Of a stretch of 64,000 bases of DNA, positions 47,781-55,403 are shown piece after piece. Position 1 is the first letter of the stretch; every line of letters starts with the position of its first letter. The translations under genes were made by a program, and so were the position numbers. The notes below the pieces were generated by a model. The model made no database searches and was not told the origin of the DNA. It saw only the letters and a list, made by a program, of their open reading frames with translations. Origin of the DNA: Streptomyces spongiicola (GTDB lineage Bacteria; Actinomycetota; Actinomycetes; Streptomycetales; Streptomycetaceae); the NCBI RefSeq assembly GCF_003122365.1, contig NZ_CP029254.1:4551501-4615500 (forward strand), given 5' to 3'.

Positions 47781-47817
47781 GCCTCCGATTGCCGGGGGCA
47801 TATGTCAAATCGGAGGC
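47781..47817. promoter_or_regulatory. 10-bp inverted repeat upstream of the RsbW-like gene
   Basis: GCCTCCGATT (47781-47790) and AATCGGAGGC (47808-47817) are exact complements 17 bases apart, 66 bases before the chosen start. The intervening sequence includes CATATG. It may be an operator or an RNA hairpin. The rest of 47623-47882 shows no gene. Confidence 0.5.
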
Positions 47818-47882
47818 TCCGGGCACCGCTCCCCGGGGTGCCGATTCCCCCGGAACGGTCACGGGAGGGCCGCTGGGCGGCC

Positions 47883-48407
47883 ATGATGGGGGGCATGGCG
47901 GGGCTGGAAGGTATGGAGCAACCGCGGGCGCGCGGCAGCGCGACCGCCGCGCGGTGGGCGCCGGCCGTCGACGGCCGGCGGGCGCTCGAGGCGCTCGAGG
48001 CGGTCGAGTTGTTCGGTGATCCGTCCGAGGGGGAGGTCGAACTCCCCTCGCGTCCCGAATCCGCCGCCGTCGCGCGCCGGCTGACGCAGAGTGTGGTGCT
48101 CCGGCAGTGGGCGCTCTCGCCGCAGACCGCCGAGCACGCGGTCCTGCTGGTCTCCGAGCTGGTGGGAAACGCCGTACGGCACACCGGGGCGCGGGTGTTC
48201 GGGCTCAGGATGGTCCGCAGGCGCGGCTGGATCCGCGTCGAGGTGCGCGACCCCTCGCGGGGGCTGCCCTGCCTCATGCCGGTCCGCGAACTCGACATCA
48301 GCGGCCGGGGTCTCTTCCTGGTCGACAAGCTGTCCGACCGGTGGGGCGTCGATCTGCTGCCGCGCGGCAAGACCACCTGGTTCGAGATGCGGACGGACGA
48401 CCGCTGA
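47883..48407 (+). CDS. RsbW/SpoIIAB-like ATP-binding regulatory protein
   Basis: The protein is a single GHKL ATPase domain of the anti-sigma type, common in streptomycetes as orphan regulators of sigma factors or anti-sigma antagonists. It shows the N-box-like LVSELVGNAVRHTG, DPSRGLP in the ATP-lid region and the G-loop SGRGLFLVDKLSDRWG. The start is uncertain: in-frame ATGs at 47883, 47886, 47895 and 47913 compete, and only 47883 has a distant GGGAGG; length is about 165-175 residues. It would bind a partner sigma factor or switch kinase-like on an anti-anti-sigma, but no partner gene is adjacent. Confidence 0.85.
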   Translation: MMGGMAGLEGMEQPRARGSATAARWAPAVDGRRALEALEAVELFGDPSEGEVELPSRPESAAVARRLTQSVVLRQWALSPQTAEHAVLLVSELVGNAVRHTGARVFGLRMVRRRGWIRVEVRDPSRGLPCLMPVRELDISGRGLFLVDKLSDRWGVDLLPRGKTTWFEMRTDDR

Positions 48408-48650
48408 GACCGGGCCCTCACCAGCGCACCCCGGGGCGGGCGCGGCCCCGAAGGCCCGAGAGCGCGCGAAGTGGCGCCCGGAGCGGGCGGAACTCGGCCA
48501 TCCGGAGCGGGCGGAGCACGACCACCCGGCGTGTGCGAGAGGCGGTCCTGGAGTACGCGAGGCGTGGCCGGCGGCGTCGTGAAGCGGCGGCGGAGGGTGT
48601 CACGGAGCGGCGGCGTAGGAGGGTGTCGCGGAGCGGCGGCCGGGAGCGGA

Positions 48651-48706
48651 CGAAAGCCCCCTCCGGCGCCGCGGCGGATTCTCGGCGGCGCCGGAAGGGG
48701 CTTTCG
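48651..48706. terminator. Strong 22-bp hairpin terminator
   Basis: The left arm, CGAAAGCCCC and onward (48651-48672), pairs with 48685-48706 over 22 bp with one mismatch, around a 12-base loop. The AAAGCCCC...GGGGCTTT outer stem is the standard Streptomyces terminator form. It follows the RsbW-like gene by about 240 bases, across tandem CGGAGCGGCGG-type repeats (48470-48650). Confidence 0.85.
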
Positions 48707-48789
48707 CGTGTGCGGGTGCGGACGGGGTGGGGTGTATCCGCGCTGCCGCTCTTCTTGACGACCTGGCCCGGGTCGGTGGGGGTCGCGCG

Positions 48790-48935
48790 ACCGACTATGG
48801 CAGACATTCGACCTTTCATCAATGGTGCATTTCGGTTGTATATATACCCAAGCCGACAATGTGATATTGAATCAAAGGTAAATTCGGCTATCTATCTGGC
48901 AAGCGATGAGTAAAAGAGAGCTGACTGGCTGAATC
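48790..48935. other. AT-rich island between terminator and GNAT gene
   Basis: About 145 bases with far lower GC than anything around, including TTGTATATATACCC and GTGATATTGAATC. A 38-codon frame (ATG near 48797 to TAA 48911-48913) lacks a ribosome binding site and any homology I recognise. It may be a remnant of imported DNA, a nucleoid-protein site or an unusual promoter. The rest of the 804-base gap (48408-49211) holds no clear gene. Confidence 0.6.
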
Positions 48936-49211
48936 TTCGGATCGGAGGTCTCCCGGGGTGCGTCGGACGACGGCCGTCGGCCGCGCGTCTCGCTACTTCT
49001 CGTCGGCATCGCACCCGCCGCGCGGACACACGGGCCGCCCGCTGAGCCGGCACGGTGCCCGCCGCCCGGGCGTCCACCGGTGCCCGCCCGGCCGCCCCCG
49101 GTCGGGACGGCTACCCGGAGGGGGTCAGAGCCGCGGCCGGCATCCCCCGCACGCAACTCGGGGCCCGCCGCAGGTCGACGGTCCCGCCGCAGGTCGCCGG
49201 TCCCGGCACGG

Positions 49212-49850
49212 CTACCCGGCCACGAGCAGGGCCTCCGAGCCGACCGGCCGGTACCCCGCCCGCTGGAACGTCCGCACGCTGCGGGCGTTACCGGGCGACT
49301 GCTGGGCCCAGACATGCGTGCCCGGCACCAGATGACGGGCCGCGACGGCGAGCCGCACCCCCAGTCCGGCGCCGCGCGCCTCCGGGTCCACCTCGATCGC
49401 GGCCTCCCACCGCCCGGCCACTCCCCGGCCCAGCACCAGCACGCCGCCGTCCGCGGCCCACACCCGTACCTCGTCGCGGAACTTCAGCGCCCGCGTCACC
49501 CGGGGATGGTCCGGGTCGGCGATCTCCCTCAGCTCCAACCCGGGTTCTCCGGCCCGGGCGGCGGCGACCGTGAGCAGGTCGACGGTGTTCACCGACCGGC
49601 CGGTCCTCGCCGTCAGCGCGCCCAGGAAACCGGGGCTCATGCTCGCGGAGAGCGGATCGCTCGCCGCCGCGGCCAGGGCCTTCCGCACCCACGCCGGGTC
49701 CTCGTCCGTGAACACCACCGAATGGGCGGTGAAGGCCAGCACCCCCGCGTCCCGCGGGCTGGGCTGCGGCACCACCGTCGTACCACCGTCCGGCGGCGGG
49801 AACTCGTCCCGTGCCGCCGCCTCCAGTATCCGTGCCACCGCGTCGCTCAT
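49212..49850 (-). CDS. GNAT-family acetyltransferase-like protein
   Basis: The 212 residues end in a GNAT fold: the acetyl-CoA pyrophosphate loop AIEVDPEARGAGLGVRLA and WAQQSPGNARSVRTFQRAGYRPVG are both characteristic. The N-terminal half (about 1-120) is a less common extension. It probably acetylates a small molecule or protein using acetyl-CoA; the acceptor is unknown. The ATG at 49848-49850 has GGAGG eight bases upstream. It is divergent from the EF-hand gene, with a 156-base gap. Confidence 0.88.
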   Translation of the reverse strand: MSDAVARILEAAARDEFPPPDGGTTVVPQPSPRDAGVLAFTAHSVVFTDEDPAWVRKALAAAASDPLSASMSPGFLGALTARTGRSVNTVDLLTVAAARAGEPGLELREIADPDHPRVTRALKFRDEVRVWAADGGVLVLGRGVAGRWEAAIEVDPEARGAGLGVRLAVAARHLVPGTHVWAQQSPGNARSVRTFQRAGYRPVGSEALLVAG

Positions 49851-50006
49851 ACACCCATCCTCCCCGACGCCCCGCGCACGCCCGAAGACCCCCGTCCGCG
49901 CCGTCCGCGCCGTCGGCCCCGTCGACCCCCGCGGCCCCCGCCGGCCGGACCGCCCCTCCGCCGATAACCTGGCCGGCGTCAGTAATGCACCGAGAAGGGG
50001 TGGGCT

Positions 50007-50222
50007 GTGGCGGACATCGAGTCGGCACGCAAGGCTTTCGATCGATTCGACCTGAACGGCGACGGGCTGATCTCGGCCGCCGAGTACAAGAGCGCCATGG
50101 CGCAGCTGGGCGACTTCCACGTGACCGAGACGGTCGCGGAGGCGGTCATCAAGTCCAAGGACGCCAACGGCGACGGCCTGCTGACCTTCGACGAGTTCTG
50201 GGGCGCGCTGCACCAGGACTGA
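50007..50222 (+). CDS. Small EF-hand calcium-binding protein
   Basis: The 71-residue protein consists of two canonical EF-hands and little else: DLNGDGLISAAE (residues 15-26) and DANGDGLLTFDE (52-63), with full loop ligands at positions 1, 3, 5, 7, 9 and 12. It is cytosolic, with no signal peptide. Such calmodulin-like proteins bind calcium in streptomycetes and have been linked to growth and aerial development. GTG 50007 follows AGAAGGGG by about six bases. A hairpin lies 24 bases after its stop, and the CRISPR trailer begins 62 bases after it. Confidence 0.93.
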   Translation: MADIESARKAFDRFDLNGDGLISAAEYKSAMAQLGDFHVTETVAEAVIKSKDANGDGLLTFDEFWGALHQD

Positions 50223-50245
50223 CAGCGAGGCGCCCCATGCGCCCG

Positions 50246-50263
50246 GCGCGCCCTTCGGCGCGC
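50246..50263. terminator. Hairpin between EF-hand gene and CRISPR trailer
   Basis: GCGCGCC (50246-50252) pairs with GGCGCGC (50257-50263) around CTTC. It can end the EF-hand transcript and, from the other side, the pre-crRNA. Confidence 0.6.
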
Positions 50264-50284
50264 GGGGCGCGTCGGCGCCCGGGC

Positions 50285-53200
50285 ATGTCGGCCCCGCGGG
50301 TGCGGGGAGCAGTTGCCGTTGGAGGAGCCCTTCTGGGATCCGCCGGGACCATCCCCGCGGGTGCGGGGAGCAGGGAAACGGCGCCCTCCACATCACCAGC
50401 ACCCTGGGACCATCCCCGCGGGTGCGGGGAGCAGTCCCGGCGGAGCCCCCCGGCGACACCGCCCCCGGACCATCCCCGCGGGTGCGGGGAGCAGAACAGG
50501 CCCATCGGGCCCCCCTCTCGTGGTGGGGGACCATCCCCGCGGGTGCGGGGAGCAGGACGATCGCGCACGGGCCGTGTTCGACGACCAGGGACCATCCCCG
50601 CGGGTGCGGGGAGCAGCCGTCGGAGTCGTACGAGCTGGAGTCCTCAATGGGACCATCCCCGCGGGTGCGGGGAGCAGATGAAGACCGCTCTCGTCACCGG
50701 CTCGGCCGGGGGACCATCCCCGCGGGTGCGGGGAGCAGTTGACGTTTCTGATCACCCCACACGCCTTGGTGGGACCATCCCCGCGGGTGCGGGGAGCAGC
50801 ACTGGCACAAGGAAGTGTCGGACGCGGAGGCGGGACCATCCCCGCGGGTGCGGGGAGCAGCCAGCGTGGACGGTAACGCACGATTTTACGGCGGGACCAT
50901 CCCCGCGGGTGCGGGGAGCAGCTGTCCACGGTCACCGGAGCGACCTCCCCGCTGGGACCATCCCCGCGGGTGCGGGGAGCAGTGGTCATCGACCACTGCC
51001 ACACCACCGGCAAGGGGGACCATCCCCGCGGGTGCGGGGAGCAGAGCACGCGGGACGGCGACGTGAGCCGATAGGGGGGACCATCCCCGCGGGTGCGGGG
51101 AGCAGAACCTCTACGTGGAGAAATTTGCCACGGACACGGGACCATCCCCGCGGGTGCGGGGAGCAGGGCACCGAGTAGACCTTGCCCCGGTACGGCAGGG
51201 GACCATCCCCGCGGGTGCGGGGAGCAGACCCACGAGAAGTTCCGCCTCTCCTCGCTCGTGGGACCATCCCCGCGGGTGCGGGGAGCAGACGTTCTCCGGT
51301 TCGGACGTGGCCACGATCGCGGGACCATCCCCGCGGGTGCGGGGAGCAGCGGTTACCCCTTGAGGTGTCGTGGGTGTAGTGGGGACCATCCCCGCGGGTG
51401 CGGGGAGCAGACGTTGACCAGGCGGGCGCTCCCGGACGGCCCGGGACCATCCCCGCGGGTGCGGGGAGCAGCCGATGTTCTGGTAGACGCCCTTGATGGC
51501 GAGGGGACCATCCCCGCGGGTGCGGGGAGCAGCAGCACCAGGTCACGGCCCGCGTACAGCAGCCGGGACCATCCCCGCGGGTGCGGGGAGCAGCTCGGCT
51601 CTCTCGGCCCCGCCCGGCGGCGGCAGGGACCATCCCCGCGGGTGCGGGGAGCAGGCCGCGGCCGCCGCGGTGTTCCCGGTGCGGAGGGGACCATCCCCGC
51701 GGGTGCGGGGAGCAGCCGAACTGGCCGCGGAAGAGGCCGATGAACTGGGGACCATCCCCGCGGGTGCGGGGAGCAGGACAGGCGCGGCCGGGTGAACTTC
51801 CACACCTCGGGACCATCCCCGCGGGTGCGGGGAGCAGCTCCCAGAGGTTCTTGATCGTCACCCGGACGCGGGACCATCCCCGCGGGTGCGGGGAGCAGGG
51901 TGACCAGGCGTGTGGGTCGCCCGGTCGGTGGGGACCATCCCCGCGGGTGCGGGGAGCAGCCTCCCTGGCCCCCCACTCCGGCATCCGTGCCGGGACCATC
52001 CCCGCGGGTGCGGGGAGCAGGCGCACACGCTGGGCACGGCCATGGCATTTCAGGGACCATCCCCGCGGGTGCGGGGAGCAGAACGTCACCGGAGGGGGCC
52101 GGTACGTCAACCGGGGACCATCCCCGCGGGTGCGGGGAGCAGAGCAGCGGCTACCGGCCGGTCCCGGGACGGCGGGGACCATCCCCGCGGGTGCGGGGAG
52201 CAGGGCCAGGCCCATGCGCGGGCGCCGTCGAGTCCGGGACCATCCCCGCGGGTGCGGGGAGCAGGCAGCGTTTGTGGCGGCGCTCTCCTCGGCGACGGGA
52301 CCATCCCCGCGGGTGCGGGGAGCAGCTGGACGAGACCAAGCGGCGGGGGCCGTACTGGGGACCATCCCCGCGGGTGCGGGGAGCAGCGGTCCGCGTTGAA
52401 CGTCCTGCGCGGGGGACCATCCCCGCGGGTGCGGGGAGCAGTTGCCCGCGCCCTGCCCGATCAGGCGGACCTCGGGACCATCCCCGCGGGTGCGGGGAGC
52501 AGACGGAGGGTGTTTACCCGGTCATCGCTCAGTAGGGACCATCCCCGCGGGTGCGGGGAGCAGTGCACAGGAAGGCCCGGACCGCGACGTTGCCGGGGAC
52601 CATCCCCGCGGGTGCGGGGAGCAGATGGCCCGGTTCGTCGGGAAGACGATCAGGCCGGGACCATCCCCGCGGGTGCGGGGAGCAGGTCGGCCCGGACGCC
52701 CTGACGATCCCTCTCCAGGGACCATCCCCGCGGGTGCGGGGAGCAGCCACCCATGGCGTGGGCGTCGAGTAGGCATCGGGGACCATCCCCGCGGGTGCGG
52801 GGAGCAGCCGCGCGGGCCGGGGCGGGCCGGGCCCGCTGGGGACCATCCCCGCGGGTGCGGGGAGCAGAGCCGGAGGATGTCGCGCGCCTCGGGGGTGACG
52901 GGACCATCCCCGCGGGTGCGGGGAGCAGGGCGGTCCACTTCCCGCCCTCTCCGGCCGGGAAGGACCATCCCCGCGGGTGCGGGGAGCAGCAGCTGGACAC
53001 GGCCGTTGAAGATCCGCCGCTGGGACCATCCCCGCGGGTGCGGGGAGCAGTCGTGCTCCCTCAGTGCAAGTGAGTGCGACCCGGGACCATCCCCGCGGGT
53101 GCGGGGAGCAGCGCCGGCCTCCGGCCGGCCCGCGCTCCGGCGCGGGACCATCCCCGTGGGTGCGGGGAGCAGGACGGGGCGGGCAGCAGCGCGTACCTGC

Positions 53201-55193
53201 TGACGGGACCATCCCCGCGGGTGCGGGGAGCAGTGATCTCCCCAACTCGGGTCCGCTGTACGGAAGGGACCATCCCCGCGGGTGCGGGGAGCAGCCGAGG
53301 ATCACGGCCTGTACACCTTCTGGACGCGGACCATCCCCGCGGGTGCGGGGAGCAGGGCGGCCAGCTGACCGCGCCGACCCTGCCGAAGGGACCATCCCCG
53401 CGGGTGCGGGGAGCAGGGCAGGAACTTGCGCACGTCGGGATTCACCCGGGGACCATCCCCGCGGGTGCGGGGAGCAGTCGAGCATCGACGTGCCCGAGCC
53501 GGTGCATAGGGGACCATCCCCGCGGGTGCGGGGAGCAGTCGGACGCCCACAGGGGCAGCGGGCCGACGTAGGGACCATCCCCGCGGGTGCGGGGAGCAGG
53601 TCGTGCGGTACAGGAACAGGTGCGAGCACTGGGGACCATCCCCGCGGGTGCGGGGAGCAGTTCGCGCGGTCGGCGTTGAACGTCCTGCGGGGGGGACCAT
53701 CCCCGCGGGTGCGGGGAGCAGGGCGAGAAGCTGATCCATGGGGTTACTCCACTGGGACCATCCCCGCGGGTGCGGGGAGCAGGTCGATGGCACCACCGCG
53801 GGAGTGCTCCGGCTGGGACCATCCCCGCGGGTGCGGGGAGCAGGACGCCGCGGCCGGCGCGGGTGACCGGGTGGCGGGACCATCCCCGCGGGTGCGGGGA
53901 GCAGGGGGACCAACTTCCCCGCGGACATCTCGATGGGACCATCCCCGCGGGTGCGGGGAGCAGATGGCGCGCGGCTCCGCGTAGGACGACAGGTAGGGAC
54001 CATCCCCGCGGGTGCGGGGAGCAGCCGCTCCATCACCGTGGTGTGGTTCAGCCCGAGGGACCATCCCCGCGGGTGCGGGGAGCAGGTGCGCTGCGCGCTG
54101 AGGGACCACCGCCCGCCGGGACCATCCCCGCGGGTGCGGGGAGCAGGAAACCCGCAAACTGCCGGGAACCCCGCCCGTGGGACCATCCCCGCGGGTGCGG
54201 GGAGCAGAAGGTCTCCCGGCCGGTCGCGAACTTGGGCAAGGGACCATCCCCGCGGGTGCGGGGAGCAGTAGGGCTGCGTTTCGACCGGGGCCGGACCCGT
54301 GGGACCATCCCCGCGGGTGCGGGGAGCAGGTGTAGCTCCATCGGTCCGACGCCACCAGCTGGGGACCATCCCCGCGGGTGCGGGGAGCAGGTTGGCTCTC
54401 TCGGCCCCGCCCGGCGGCGGCAGGGACCATCCCCGCGGGTGCGGGGAGCAGGAAACCCGCAAACTGCCGGCGGTCCCGCCCGTGGGACCATCCCCGCGGG
54501 TGCGGGGAGCAGCGAGGGCCTGTGGATAACCGGGCCGTCGGGACGGGACCATCCCCGCGGGTGCGGGGAGCAGATGGCCCGGCCTGTCGGGAAGACGATC
54601 AGCCCGGGACCATCCCCGCGGGTGCGGGGAGCAGGTAGGGGGTCCTAGCCCTTCGGGCCCCTTACGCCCTACGGGCGGGACCATCCCCGCGGGTGCGGGG
54701 AGCAGCCACAGCAGATGTACTCCCAAGCCGAGCATCTGGGACCATCCCCGCGGGTGCGGGGAGCAGCTCCCGCGCGTCATCAGCTTCGCCAGCGCCAAGG
54801 GACCATCCCCGCGGGTGCGGGGAGCAGTCCATGAAGATCGGGCCGGCCGGGGCCACGTCGGGACCATCCCCGCGGGTGCGGGGAGCAGTCCCTTGGGGTC
54901 ATGCAACCCCCCGGCGGAGGGGGACCATCCCCGCGGGTGCGGGGAGCAGCCTCGTACCGGTCCGCGATCCGCTCTGTGGTGAGGACCATCCCCGCGGGTG
55001 CGGGGAGCAGGCGGGGGCGGGGGCGATCCTGCGAGGCGAGACGGGACCATCCCCGCGGGTGCGGGGAGCAGTTCACCCGGACCCGTCCGCCGGACCAAAC
55101 CATGGGACCATCCCCGCGGGTGCGGGGAGCAGCTGGAAGAGACCCGCCGTCGGGGGCCGCACTGGGGACCATCCCCGCGGGTGCGGGGAGCAG
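50285..55193 (-). CRISPR. Type I-E CRISPR array, 81 repeats and 80 spacers
   Basis: Repeats of 28 bp recur every 60-61 bases. On the plus strand they begin GGACCATCCCCGCGGG and end TGCGGGGAGCAG. The crRNA sense is the minus strand (CTGCTCCCCGCACCC, hairpin CCCCGC/GCGGGG, 3' end GATGGTCC), the form seen for I-E repeats, so transcription runs from the cas3 side downward. I count 81 repeats: the one at 50285-50312 is degenerate in its first eight bases, marking the trailer end, and the one at 53145 has a single G-like change (CCCCGTGGG). Most spacers are 33 bases; exceptions are 27 (52387-52413), 31 (53905-53935), 32, 34 (50983-51016) and 43 (54635-54677). Nearly every spacer carries the same base next to the repeat's GG end. 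Five pairs of spacers are diverged copies of one another. Confidence 0.98.
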
Positions 55194-55403
55194 ACTCGTT
55201 GACCTGGTAGTTCACCGCAGCGCAGGCCCCGTTCGACCTACTTCTGCGGAGTCGGGCAGATAGGTCATTCGGGGCATTCCTTCGGTTCCGATGGCCTGGC
55301 AGACCGGGTGTCAGAGGATCGGTATACCAGCCGATATCACCTGGATGACTGCGTTTACCCATTTCCGTGCGCGGAGCCCGGCCGTGCATGTATCAATCTC
55401 TGC
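55194..55403 (-). promoter_or_regulatory. CRISPR leader and cas3 upstream region
   Basis: This 210-base gap between the newest repeat and cas3 must hold the array leader (minus strand) and the cas operon promoter (plus strand). In array sense it ends CAGGTCAACGAGT at the first repeat. A dyad ATCGG-N8-CCGAT (55318-55335) contains TATACC, a possible -10 for cas3. In-frame GTG at 55308 is an alternative cas3 start. Confidence 0.6.

Noticed and set aside
48797..48913. 38-codon ORF in the AT-rich island
   Set aside because: No ribosome binding site, no recognisable similarity; reported only as an AT-rich island.
49811..55389. Long open frames on both strands through 50.3-55.2 kb, with repeating GTIPAGAGS or CSPHPRGWS peptides
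   Set aside because: They are translations of the 61-base CRISPR period; no ribosome sites or domains.
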